A DNA stretch of 43,458 nt from CAZOHN01 sp964579325. GTDB lineage: Bacteria > Pseudomonadota > Alphaproteobacteria > Rhodobacterales > Rhodobacteraceae. The stretch spans positions 1 to 43,458 of the forward strand of contig CAZOHN010000007.1 in the NCBI GenBank assembly GCA_964579325.1. The letters are read 5' to 3'. Of the stretch, positions 1 through 8,249 are shown one piece after another. Positions within the stretch are counted from its first letter, which is position 1, and the number at the start of each line of letters is the position of its first letter. The position numbers and the translations under genes are program-made. Below the pieces are notes generated by a model. It worked only from the letters and a program-made list of their open reading frames with translations. It was not told where the DNA came from and ran no database searches.

Positions 1-575
1 GGGAAGTGGAAGGGGCCGTAGTTGTTGGAGCAGTTGGTCATCACCACGGGCAGGCCGTAGGTCTCGTGCCAGGCGCGCACGAGGTGGTCGGAGCCGGCTT
101 TCGAGGCCGAGTAGGGGCTGTTGGGGGCGTAGGGCGTGTCCTCGGTGAACTGTCCTGTCGCGCCGAGGGTCCCGAAGACCTCGTCGGTCGAGATATGGTG
201 GAAGCGGAAGGCGGCGGGCTTGCCCTCGCGGGTCCAGTAGGTGCGCGCGGCCTCGAGCATCTGGAAGGTGCCCATGACGTTGGTCTCGACGAAGGTGCCG
301 GGGCCGTCGATCGAGCGGTCGACATGGCTTTCGGCGGCGAGGTGCATGACCGCGTCCGGGCGGTGGTCGGCAAGGATGCGGTCGAGCGCGGGGCGGTCGC
401 GGATGTCGGCCTCTTCGAAGGCGTAGCCGGGGCTGTTGGAGACCTGCGCCACGTTGGCGAGGTTCGCCGCGTAAGTCAGCGCGTCGAGGTTGACGACCTG
501 GTGGCCCTGCCGGATCGCAGCGCGGACGACGGCGGACCCGATGAAGCCGGCGCCGCCGGTGACGAGGAGTTTCAT
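1..575 (-). CDS. rfbB: dTDP-glucose 4,6-dehydratase, partial (C-terminus beyond window)
   Basis: Cytosolic extended SDR enzyme that converts dTDP-glucose to dTDP-4-keto-6-deoxyglucose, the second step of dTDP-rhamnose synthesis. The first 191 residues are visible. They start with the Rossmann motif TGGAGFIG, followed by HLAAESHVDRS, HISTDEVFG and the YSASKAGSDHL region, which carries the catalytic Tyr-x3-Lys. The reading frame stays open to the window edge, so this is a truncation by the window and not a pseudogene. The ATG lies 4 bases after the rfbC stop, with an AAGG-type ribosome site inside the last rfbC codons, so the two genes are co-transcribed leftward. rfbA and rfbD would be expected just outside the window. 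Confidence 0.93.
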   Translation of the reverse strand, partial: MKLLVTGGAGFIGSAVVRAAIRQGHQVVNLDALTYAANLANVAQVSNSPGYAFEEADIRDRPALDRILADHRPDAVMHLAAESHVDRSIDGPGTFVETNVMGTFQMLEAARTYWTREGKPAAFRFHHISTDEVFGTLGATGQFTEDTPYAPNSPYSASKAGSDHLVRAWHETYGLPVVMTNCSNNYGPFHF

Positions 576-579
576 GGGC

Positions 580-1143
580 TCAACCTTGGTACTCGAACGG
601 GGAGGTGAAATCGCGCAGGAGGGGGGCGCGGGCGTCCTTGTCGGAGAGGATCGCCGCGCCCGGGTCGAGGCCCCAGTCGATGCCGATGTCGGGGTCGTCC
701 CAGCGCACGGCGCCATCGCAGTCGGGCGCGTAGTAGTCGGTGCACTTGTAGACGACCTCGGTGTCGGGGAGCCGGGTGACGAAGCCGTGCAGGAAGCCCG
801 CAGGGATGAAGAGCTGGTGGCCGTTTTCCTCGGTCAGCTCCGCGCCGACCCAGTGGCCGTAGGTCGGCGAGCCGAGGCGGATGTCGACGGCGACGTCGAG
901 GAGCGCGCCGCGGCCGCAGCGCACGAGCTTCGCTTGCGCGTGGGGCGGCGACTGGAAGTGCAGGCCGCGGACGGTGCCGGGGCTGCGGGAAAGCGAGTGG
1001 TTGTCCTGCACGAAGTCGAAGTCGACCCCAAGGCCCGCGAGGGTCTGGCGGTTCCAGCTTTCGGAGAACCAGCCGCGCGCGTCGCCGAACCGGCGTGGAA
1101 CGAGGCGTTTGACCTCGGGGATGGCGAGGGCTTCGATCTGCAT
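580..1143 (-). CDS. rfbC: dTDP-4-dehydrorhamnose 3,5-epimerase
   Basis: Cupin-fold epimerase acting on dTDP-4-keto-6-deoxyglucose in dTDP-L-rhamnose synthesis for surface polysaccharide. At 187 aa it is the usual family length. The family motifs are intact: RGLHFQ with catalytic His62, FIPAGFLHGF around His119, YKCTDYYAP with Tyr132, and SDKD near residue 170. It is the first visible gene of a leftward operon, followed 4 bases later by rfbB. The upstream gene on the same strand is the large regulator ending at 1234. The 90-base gap between them makes an own promoter for rfbC plausible, but none was identified. Confidence 0.96.
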   Translation of the reverse strand: MQIEALAIPEVKRLVPRRFGDARGWFSESWNRQTLAGLGVDFDFVQDNHSLSRSPGTVRGLHFQSPPHAQAKLVRCGRGALLDVAVDIRLGSPTYGHWVGAELTEENGHQLFIPAGFLHGFVTRLPDTEVVYKCTDYYAPDCDGAVRWDDPDIGIDWGLDPGAAILSDKDARAPLLRDFTSPFEYQG

Positions 1144-1233
1144 CGGGTCGGTCCGGCGCTTGCTGCGGTTGCGCGCTGCCTAGCAAGGCACGCGCGGGGT
1201 GTCACCTGCGGTTTTCGCGGTGGAAACGATCGG

Positions 1234-2847
1234 TCAGGTAATCTCGCGCAGTTGCCGGTCGCTGACGATACCGGAGAGGCGCAGCGCGGCGGCGGGGTAG
1301 GCGTCGTCCTGCATCAGGCGCTCGGGCATGAAGTCGGGTTCGATTTCCTTGAGGCGCTGTGCGGCGGCGCGTGCAGCCTCGAAATCGCCCTTGCGGGTGT
1401 AGAGCGCGGCGAGGTAGCGCAGCGGCGGCTTGAAGCCGGGCGCCAGCGCGCCGGCGGTCTCGGCCAGCCAGATCGCCTGGTCGAGCCGGCCGGTGACGGT
1501 GGCGGTCAGGCTGCAGCCCATGTCCCACCAGTGCCGGAAGGGCGAGGTGGACCCGATGCGGCGGGCGCGGAGCATGTACTGGTGCGCCTGCTCGGGGTTG
1601 CCGGCGTAGATCTGCGAGGTGCAGAGCGCGAGCCAGCCGAAGGGATTGGCCGGGTTCGCGCCGACCGCGCGGCGGGCGAGCGCATAGCCGGCGGCCACGT
1701 TGCCGTTCACCAGCAGCTCGGCATAGGCGACGGCGGCGAGCACCATCGAGTTCATCGGTTCGAGCCGCATCGCCTCGGCGGCGTGGAACACGATCTCCTC
1801 GCGCAGCGTCTTGGCGCAGACCGGTTGGCGCTCCATCATCAGGATGACGCGCAGGAATACCCGCCAGGCCAGGTAGCTGCCGCGTGGTTCGAGGGCGAAG
1901 GCGCTTGCGAGGAGGTCATCGGCGGCGAGCTGTTCGGCAAGGCTCATCGAGAAGATGCCGCCGATCGCCTGGCGCAGGAGGACGGCGGCCTCGTCCCCCT
2001 CGACCCGACGGTTGTCTGCGAGCGAGAGTGCCTCGCTAACGGCGTCGATGCATTCGTTGGCGAGCTGCAGCATGTCGTCATGGTCGAGCGGCGGCGCGCC
2101 CCGGGCGGGTAGCTGCCGGCCGCTGCCCCAGATGCGTACCCGCGCAGGGCCTTCCTCGACGGCGGCGTGGAGCATGGCCATGCCGTCGCTGAACACGCCA
2201 CGCGCACGGATCGTGAGGGCGATGCGACCGTCGATGCCGCCGAGCGACTGGTCGGAAACGACGTCGACCGTGAACTGCTCGCGCAGAGAGATCGCTACAT
2301 TCGAGATGAAGACCTCGGCGAAGAGGCTCTCGAGAGGCGTGCCGCCCGGTTCAGCCAAGGCGAGCACCATCATCGGCGCGCCGGTTTCCTGCCGGCGGGA
2401 CGAGGCGGTTCCGGCGAAGCGCGCCGAGTCCTGCCCGGCGCGCCGGGCCCGTTCGGCGGACAGCCAGTCCTCGAACTCAGGGTCACCGATGTCGATTCCC
2501 TCAAGGAAGGTCTCGCCTGGTGCCTCGGCGCCTTCGACGGCAACGATTGCCGGATCGAGCGCGACGCGCGCACGGTCGGCGAGAAGCGCATCGGCATGGT
2601 CTCCGAAGGCGCGGCGGATTTCGGACAGCGACTGGCGCAGGCTGGCAGCGCCCTGCTCGCGCCCTCGGGTGCTCCAGAGCTTGTCCTGAAGCCAGATCCG
2701 GGTGCGCGCCATCGACGGACCGAGCGCAAGAAGCGCGAGAAGCGCCTGCGCCTTGGCCCCACGCGGGGTCAGGTCACCGCCCGCCTGGTCGGTAACCCGG
2801 AACACACCAGCGAAATGCAGCGTGATGTCGCGCGCCGTTTCGGCCAT
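1234..2847 (-). CDS. SARP/BTAD-like winged-helix regulator with TPR-like C-terminus
   Basis: A 537-residue protein with no signal peptide. Residues about 8-105 resemble the DNA-binding half of SARP/DnrI or OmpR-type regulators (AKAQALLALLALG, then WSTRGREQGAASLRQSLSEI). Residues about 150-270 look like the TolB-amino-terminal-like domain common in this class. Residues about 330-530 are Ala/Leu-rich helical pairs of TPR type (AVGANPANPFGWLAL, then AGNPEQAHQYML). The ligand and target are unknown. It is transcribed divergently from the PAP2/haloperoxidase-like gene across a 180-base gap, so control of that gene and its neighbours is a reasonable inference. The ATG is preceded by GTGAGGA. Family assignment is fairly sure; the regulated genes are a guess. 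Confidence 0.72.
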   Translation of the reverse strand: MAETARDITLHFAGVFRVTDQAGGDLTPRGAKAQALLALLALGPSMARTRIWLQDKLWSTRGREQGAASLRQSLSEIRRAFGDHADALLADRARVALDPAIVAVEGAEAPGETFLEGIDIGDPEFEDWLSAERARRAGQDSARFAGTASSRRQETGAPMMVLALAEPGGTPLESLFAEVFISNVAISLREQFTVDVVSDQSLGGIDGRIALTIRARGVFSDGMAMLHAAVEEGPARVRIWGSGRQLPARGAPPLDHDDMLQLANECIDAVSEALSLADNRRVEGDEAAVLLRQAIGGIFSMSLAEQLAADDLLASAFALEPRGSYLAWRVFLRVILMMERQPVCAKTLREEIVFHAAEAMRLEPMNSMVLAAVAYAELLVNGNVAAGYALARRAVGANPANPFGWLALCTSQIYAGNPEQAHQYMLRARRIGSTSPFRHWWDMGCSLTATVTGRLDQAIWLAETAGALAPGFKPPLRYLAALYTRKGDFEAARAAAQRLKEIEPDFMPERLMQDDAYPAAALRLSGIVSDRQLREIT

Positions 2848-3027
2848 TCCTCACCAGGTTACCGCTTCCCCTAGGGTCACCTCACCACCGCGGGCGCGGC
2901 TTGGCAAGCCGGTTTTCCCTGCGTGAATGGAGCGTGAAATCCGGTGCGGCCCGCCCGACGCCGCTTGACGCGCACTGAATGGCACGGAACCCTCCGCGCG
3001 GCGAGGGACGCACATGTGGAGGGGAAG

Positions 3028-4149
3028 ATGAGTGGGGCGGGTTATTCGGGTTACTCCGGCTATTCGGGTTATTCGGGATACTCAGGGTACTCCGGCTATT
3101 CGGGGTACTCGGGCTATTCCGGCGCGGGCGGGGGCCTGGCGGATCATGTCGGGGGGCCGTCGAGCACGCTGATGAACGCGGCTCTGGTCTCCACCCGGGA
3201 TGGGATCGGTGGATATTGGGATCTTGGCAGTGCGATCGATCCCGGCGCTCTCGGCTCCACCGACGGGGATATCCTCTACCTGAGGATGCCGATCCGGTCG
3301 CGGGTCCTCGACTATGCCCTCGGCTCGACGCTTCGGGCCGACAGCGCCGGTCAGGGCGTCGCGACGCTCGGGGCGGTCGCGTCGACGCGGCGTGGAAAAC
3401 TCGTGCGGCAGAACTTGTTCCAGGTCGAACGACCCGACAACGCCTTCCTGATCGAACAGTTGCGGCACCTGCGCAGCTATGCCGACCTGCGCGCCGAGCG
3501 GGTGGCGGAGGTGCATGCGCAGATCAACGACATCCTGTCGTTCTTCGCGGCGATCGCGCTTCTCGACCAGCAGCGGCGGATCCGCAGCCTTGAGCTTGTG
3601 TCGGCGACGATCCGGCTCTGCATCTTCGTGGAGATGCAGGTGAAGCACCTCTGCCGGGCGAAGCGGCCGATCGACTTCGCGCCTGAAGTGCAACCCATGG
3701 TTCAGACGCCCGATCACAGCACCTTCCCCTCGGGTCATGCGACCGAAGCCTTTGCGGCGGCGACGGTTCTTCACCGCCTAATGACCGGAGAAGGCCCGCG
3801 CGCGGGGGTGGCCGCGCGGGCGCAGCCGTTCAGGCTCGCGCATCGGATCGCGGTGAACCGGACCGTGGCGGGCGTGCATTTCCCGGTCGACAGTGCGGCA
3901 GGGGCGCTGATGGGGTGCCTGATCGGCGAGCATGTGTTCGCCCTGGCAACCGGCACTGCGGCGAGCGGAGATGTCGATTTCGCCGCTGCCGGATTCGGAG
4001 CGCCTGACGATTTCACGCTCGACTGGCTCGAGGCTGCGTTTGCCGTCACCGGTGGAGCCGACCTTCCGATGGCGACCGGCAAGAAGGGCTGGCGCAACGA
4101 TGTGATCGGGACCTTCTACCACCTCGCGCGCAAGGAATTCGAGGGCTGA
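3028..4149 (+). CDS. PAP2 / vanadium-haloperoxidase-like protein with N-terminal (YSG)9
   Basis: A 373-residue protein. Residues 6-32 are nine perfect Tyr-Ser-Gly units. The rest is a PAP2-superfamily fold whose phosphate/vanadate pocket is complete: Lys206-x6-Arg213-Pro214, PSGH at 234-237 with catalytic His237, and Arg278-x5-His284-x3-Asp288. No signal peptide or long membrane helix is visible, unlike secreted acid phosphatases and membrane lipid phosphatases. This fits the soluble vanadium-dependent haloperoxidase-like branch; whether it is a phosphatase or a peroxidase cannot be told from sequence. The start is the ATG at 3028, with GGAGGGG a few bases upstream; the frame is open further upstream but without a comparable ribosome site. 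It is divergent from the regulator and convergent with the subtilase. Confidence 0.85.
   Translation: MSGAGYSGYSGYSGYSGYSGYSGYSGYSGYSGAGGGLADHVGGPSSTLMNAALVSTRDGIGGYWDLGSAIDPGALGSTDGDILYLRMPIRSRVLDYALGSTLRADSAGQGVATLGAVASTRRGKLVRQNLFQVERPDNAFLIEQLRHLRSYADLRAERVAEVHAQINDILSFFAAIALLDQQRRIRSLELVSATIRLCIFVEMQVKHLCRAKRPIDFAPEVQPMVQTPDHSTFPSGHATEAFAAATVLHRLMTGEGPRAGVAARAQPFRLAHRIAVNRTVAGVHFPVDSAAGALMGCLIGEHVFALATGTAASGDVDFAAAGFGAPDDFTLDWLEAAFAVTGGADLPMATGKKGWRNDVIGTFYHLARKEFEG
3043..3123 (+). repeat. Nine tandem 9-bp units encoding Tyr-Ser-Gly
   Basis: Nine in-frame copies encode YSG. Synonymous positions vary between units: Tyr is tat or tac, Ser is tcg, tcc or tca, and Gly uses all four codons. 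The tract is therefore not a fresh slippage product; the amino-acid pattern has outlasted the DNA identity. A glycine every third residue gives collagen-like periodicity, and every unit carries a Tyr. Confidence 0.97.
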
Positions 4150-4183
4150 GCGCCCCCGACTGCACCTTGCGTGTGGCGATGGC

Positions 4184-6394
4184 CTAGGGTCGTGCCCTGC
4201 GCGGAAGGCGCCCGGGCGCGGCTTCCATCCGGAGCACCGCGGCGCCGAGGCGCTTGTCCTGCACCGGTGCGGGCGGGAGCGGATCGGCCGGCATCGCGGC
4301 GATCTCTTCGGCGATGGACGGAGGCAGGTGACGCCGGCTGTCGAGCACGCCGACAAGGGCCCGGGTGACGAGCGGCGCTGCCGCGCTGGTGCCCGAGAGC
4401 GGGAAGGCACTGCCGGAGAAGGTTCCGGCAGCGGTTCGTCCGGGGTGGGTCCGCGTTTCGTCTGCGACGGCCGCGAGGTCGGGGCCACTCCGCGCCAGCG
4501 TCGGGCCGGACGAGGTGTAGGGCGCCGGGTGCGGGGTCAGGCCCAAGGCTTCGAGGATCGCGTCGCGGTCCATCGTCGCGCCGACGAGCCAGACGCCTTC
4601 CTCCCGCGAGGTCGCGAAGGCCGATAGCGTTCCGTCGCGGGTCAGCGCGGTTGCTCCGGGCACTGGCAATTCGGGTCTGTGGGTCTCGGGGTCGAAATCG
4701 TCGGTCCCCGGCCCGTCGAAGTAGGCTTGCCGCGCCCCGGTGGCGTAGCCCTTGGGCACATCGTCGCGCTGCACCTCGATCGAGACGTCTCCTGCCGCCG
4801 ACCCGGTGTTGCGCACGTCGAGCGCGTAGCGGCCCGAAGGCGCGATCACGCCGGGCGTGTCGTGATTGAGCGTCGGTGACAGCGCCACGACGACGCGCAG
4901 GCGGGCGCCGAAACGGCGCATGTAGATCCGCCCGGCAATGGCGCCGCCGGGTTCCCAGGCGAACCAGTCGCCCTGGGTCCCATGGCCCAGCGGGAAGGTT
5001 GCGCCGGGGCCGGAGGGCGGGGTCAGGGTCAGCTCGGTGTCGGTTTCGCCGGAGAGCCAGAGCTCGACGAAGCTGACCGAGAGGTCTTCGGGCTGCACCC
5101 GGAGCTCGATGCGGGTTGCCTCGCCCGGGGCGAGCGTGGCGGCGGCGCGGCCGCGCGCGCGATAGCTGTTGCCGGCGGGCAGGACGACGCGGGTGGGCCG
5201 GCCGAGATCGTTGCGCAGTTTCACCAGTCGCGCGATCTCGGATTCGAGGAATCCGGTTCCGTCCATCGGCCCTGCCGTCACGGCATAGCTGAAGTTCACG
5301 ACCACCGGGGCCGGGCTGGCATAGAGCGTGTCGGCCCAGTTGAAGATTCGCAGCAGCCCCATCAGCACAAAGAGGTCGAGCCGCGCGCCCCAGGTCTCGG
5401 CCGTGGCGAGGAGGGGAAGCTGGACCGCGACGATGGGGCGGTCCTGCGGTGCCTCGCCGAGGGGCCAGCCTGCGGCAAGGTCGAGCACCTGGGTGCCATG
5501 GGTCGCGCGGAGGCCGAGAGGGCGGCGGTGCGCGGGGTCGTGCAGCGCGGGGTCGCCGGTACCGGGCAGGCGGCCGCTTGGTTGCCAGGGCAGGCCCTGG
5601 GGAAACAGGTGATGGTAAGCCGAGACCTCGTCACCGTTCGAGGCTGCGAGAGCGAGGTTGATATCGGTGTCGGAGAGCGGCTTGCCGAGTTCGATCGCAC
5701 CGGCGGCGTGAACCGTCTGTAGGGCCGATTGCGCCCAGAACCGGGCGATGCGGGTCGCGCGGGGTCCGCTGCGGAAGCGTTCGTTGGCAAAGCCGACGAC
5801 GTCGTCGATCACGGCGGTCAGGACGGGTGGCTCGCCGGGAAGGGTGGCTGCGCCTTGAGCCGCGGGTGCAACCGCGCGGGGGATCGGCGGACGCGCGGCC
5901 GGCAGCGGAAGGGCCGGGCCGACCTCGACCACCTCGAAGGCCGGGTGCGGATCGTAGGCCGTGGATTCGAAGCGGAAGAGCGGGAGCCGGGCGCAGCTCG
6001 CGGCCTCGCGCAGACGGAGCGCGTGGCGGCGGTCACGTGCGTCCGAGGCCGGTTCGGCGGCGATCGCGGCGGCATCGGCCTCGAGGCCGGCAATCCGTTC
6101 GAGTGCGGTGCGGGCGAGATCGTCGACGAAAAGGCCGGCGTCGGCCGCCGCCTCGGCAAGGACGATTGCGGCAGAGGGCGCATAGGGGCCGCCTTCGGGC
6201 AGAAGCTGGACATAGACCGGCTGAAGTCGCTCGTGCGGAAGACCGGTCGCCTCTTCGAGGACCCGGCGCTGCCGTTCCATCCAGGCTGGCCGGGTGACCT
6301 GCTCCCAATCCTCGTGCGGATCGACATGGCGCGGGTCCTTGTGCGCGCCGGTGCGACCGTCACCGGGCTCGATCCTCGTGAACGCATCCGCCAT
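4184..6394 (-). CDS. S8-family (subtilisin-like) serine peptidase, apparently not exported
   Basis: A 736-residue subtilase. The triad is readable: Asp197 or Asp198 in TAVIDDVVGF, His299 in RATHGTQV, and Ser670 in LSGTSAAAP. The oxyanion Asn409 is in LPAGNS. Between Asn409 and Ser670 lies an insert of roughly 110-150 residues rich in alternating beta-type sequence (ATRIELRVQPEDLSVSFVEL), probably a beta-sandwich. The first 190 residues are helical and charged with no signal peptide. The ATG at 6394 has GGGAGG 8 bases upstream and is preferred over an in-frame start 19 codons earlier. It is divergent from the haem peroxidase and convergent with the PAP2-like gene. Substrate unknown; processing of a neighbour product is only a hypothesis. 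Confidence 0.88.
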   Translation of the reverse strand: MADAFTRIEPGDGRTGAHKDPRHVDPHEDWEQVTRPAWMERQRRVLEEATGLPHERLQPVYVQLLPEGGPYAPSAAIVLAEAAADAGLFVDDLARTALERIAGLEADAAAIAAEPASDARDRRHALRLREAASCARLPLFRFESTAYDPHPAFEVVEVGPALPLPAARPPIPRAVAPAAQGAATLPGEPPVLTAVIDDVVGFANERFRSGPRATRIARFWAQSALQTVHAAGAIELGKPLSDTDINLALAASNGDEVSAYHHLFPQGLPWQPSGRLPGTGDPALHDPAHRRPLGLRATHGTQVLDLAAGWPLGEAPQDRPIVAVQLPLLATAETWGARLDLFVLMGLLRIFNWADTLYASPAPVVVNFSYAVTAGPMDGTGFLESEIARLVKLRNDLGRPTRVVLPAGNSYRARGRAAATLAPGEATRIELRVQPEDLSVSFVELWLSGETDTELTLTPPSGPGATFPLGHGTQGDWFAWEPGGAIAGRIYMRRFGARLRVVVALSPTLNHDTPGVIAPSGRYALDVRNTGSAAGDVSIEVQRDDVPKGYATGARQAYFDGPGTDDFDPETHRPELPVPGATALTRDGTLSAFATSREEGVWLVGATMDRDAILEALGLTPHPAPYTSSGPTLARSGPDLAAVADETRTHPGRTAAGTFSGSAFPLSGTSAAAPLVTRALVGVLDSRRHLPPSIAEEIAAMPADPLPPAPVQDKRLGAAVLRMEAAPGRLPRRARP

Positions 6395-6590
6395 TCCAAA
6401 GCCTCCCGCCCAACGCTGATCGCAGCTTGCCCGACGCGCTGCGAGGATCAATCGTCCGTTTCGGTTTTCACGCGCATTTCACGCTGGCACGGCCTGCGTT
6501 TCCCGAACGGCTCACGCTTGCCGTGGCAGGCTGACGCCGGGGAATGGCACGGCAGACCGCCGGCTGGCCAAGATGCGAGGGAGACGGACC

Positions 6591-8249
6591 GTGCTTGCTT
6601 TCGGACGGGAAGGATATGCACTGCGCGCCGAGCCGGTGCTGCACAACGAAATCATCGACTTCACGATCGGCGCAGGCACGTTCGGGTACTTTTTCCCGGA
6701 TGTGCCGGGCTTTTCCTATGACGCGCGCGCCCTCCACGTCCTCGACGAGGCACAGGCCATCCTCGACACGCAGAAGCCGCGCCAGCGGGGCGCGGTCGCG
6801 GCGATCACGGCCTGCATCGCGCAATTCATCGACCATGACATCGTGTCGGAACTTCCGCTCCGGGCGCGGTTTCTGAACGTCGACAGTGTGGAAGTGGTGC
6901 CCCGTGACCGGTCCGAGGTTCTGGCGGCGCTCGCCAACGAGCGGACGGGCCTGCTCGACCTCGACAGCCTCTATGGGCGTGCCGACAACGGCGTCCAGGC
7001 GAAGATGAATGCGCTGATGCGCGACCCCTTCGACCCCGCGCGGATGCGGCTGGGCGCGCTGACGCCCGTGGCAGGGGGCGGAAAGGAGCTGCCGCGCGAC
7101 CGCGCGGGCGATCTTCCCAGGCTGGGACAGATCATGAGCGACGACGGCGGGCGTCGGGCGCGCATGGGTCTTGCCGACCTGCGGATGCTGCCCGACCGCC
7201 TGCGGAGCCATTTCCTCGACGCGCAGGGCCATCCGATCCCGCAACGTGCCGTCATCGGCGACACGCGGAACGACGAGACGCTGGCCATGGCGCAGATGCA
7301 CATGGCGTTCCTGCGCCTGCACAACGCCTTCGTCGATGCCTGGCCGCGGACCCGGCGCGCGGGAGATGCCGAAGCGGTGTTCCAATGGGCGCGCGATCAG
7401 ATGCGCTGGCACTTCCAGTGGCTTGTCTTGAATGCCTTCCTGCCGGCGATCTGCGACGCGGGAGCGCTGTCGCAGGTGATGTCGGGTCAGGCGGCGCTCT
7501 ATGCACGGTTCCTGTCGGAATCGGGTGCCGCAGGGGTCGTCCACCGGCCGATCCCGCTGGAATTCAGCACGGCTGCCTTCGCCGCAGCACGCGCGCTTGC
7601 CTGGGAGCAGCCGGACTGGAACAGCCTGTTGGCCCCGGCCGGGTCAGGCGGGCCGGTAGATGCCCGGCATCACCTGTTGGCCTACACCGGGCATGGCACG
7701 CCGCCGATGCCGGACGGATCGGCGACCGGCGCTGGAAGCCACGCGTCGCTGCCCGACTCGCACGCGATCGACTGGTCGCGGATGGTTGCGCCGACCGGAG
7801 GCTGTTCGACCGACAGAACGGCCTGTCGCGTGACGATTCAGGACCTGGAGCTTCGCCGGGGCATGAGGCTGAACCTTCCCTCGGCGCAGCACTGCATTGC
7901 ACATCTGAACGATGAGTTCCGGTTCGGCTTGCCGCTTCTCGGGCGCGAGGACCTCATGGGAGGCGTTTGTGCCACGGCGTTGCGCGACGGGAGCTTCGAC
8001 CGCCATACGCCCTTGTCGATCTACATCCGCCGGGAAGCCGAAACCCTGGGCGAAGGGCGCCGTCTGGGGCCGCTTGGCACCCATCTGGTCGCCGGAACGC
8101 TGGCGGGACTGGTGATGCACGACCCCGCGTCCTACTGGCACCGGCCCGGCTCGGACCGGGGTCTGTGGTGCCCGGCCGATGGCGCGCGGCCGGGCGGTAT
8201 CGAGGTCGACAGTCTGCCCGCCATGCTGCAGGCGGCGGGTCTCATGTGA
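6591..8249 (+). CDS. Animal-type haem peroxidase homologue lacking the usual proximal histidine
   Basis: A 552-residue member of the animal/peroxinectin haem peroxidase superfamily. The distal motif QFIDHD is present at 78-83 (Asp81, His82), as is the catalytic-Arg motif IGDTRNDET (Arg226), followed by AQMHMAFLRLHN. Where the family has a FRFGH-type proximal haem-ligand motif, this protein reads AAFAAARALAW, placing Arg334 at the His position. No signal peptide is visible. The GTG at 6591 has AGGGAG 7 bases upstream; an ATG at 6573 is the alternative and would add six residues. The stop overlaps the start of a small membrane-protein gene (TGATG). Superfamily membership is clear; catalytic activity is doubtful because of the ligand change, and its substrate is unknown. 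Confidence 0.82.
   Translation: MLAFGREGYALRAEPVLHNEIIDFTIGAGTFGYFFPDVPGFSYDARALHVLDEAQAILDTQKPRQRGAVAAITACIAQFIDHDIVSELPLRARFLNVDSVEVVPRDRSEVLAALANERTGLLDLDSLYGRADNGVQAKMNALMRDPFDPARMRLGALTPVAGGGKELPRDRAGDLPRLGQIMSDDGGRRARMGLADLRMLPDRLRSHFLDAQGHPIPQRAVIGDTRNDETLAMAQMHMAFLRLHNAFVDAWPRTRRAGDAEAVFQWARDQMRWHFQWLVLNAFLPAICDAGALSQVMSGQAALYARFLSESGAAGVVHRPIPLEFSTAAFAAARALAWEQPDWNSLLAPAGSGGPVDARHHLLAYTGHGTPPMPDGSATGAGSHASLPDSHAIDWSRMVAPTGGCSTDRTACRVTIQDLELRRGMRLNLPSAQHCIAHLNDEFRFGLPLLGREDLMGGVCATALRDGSFDRHTPLSIYIRREAETLGEGRRLGPLGTHLVAGTLAGLVMHDPASYWHRPGSDRGLWCPADGARPGGIEVDSLPAMLQAAGLM

Noticed and set aside
490..2112. Long plus-strand open frame (540 codons)
   Set aside because: It lies opposite rfbC and the regulator and encodes repetitive Gly/Arg/Val-rich sequence, as expected of the antisense of GC-rich genes.
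3043..3123. Tandem repeats as a CRISPR or simple microsatellite
   Set aside because: Units are 9 bp with no spacers, in frame, and differ at synonymous sites; they are protein repeats.
3028..3130. YSG tract as a RiPP precursor peptide next to a subtilase
   Set aside because: It is fused to a full PAP2-fold enzyme, with no separate leader/core gene and no cyclase or maturase nearby.
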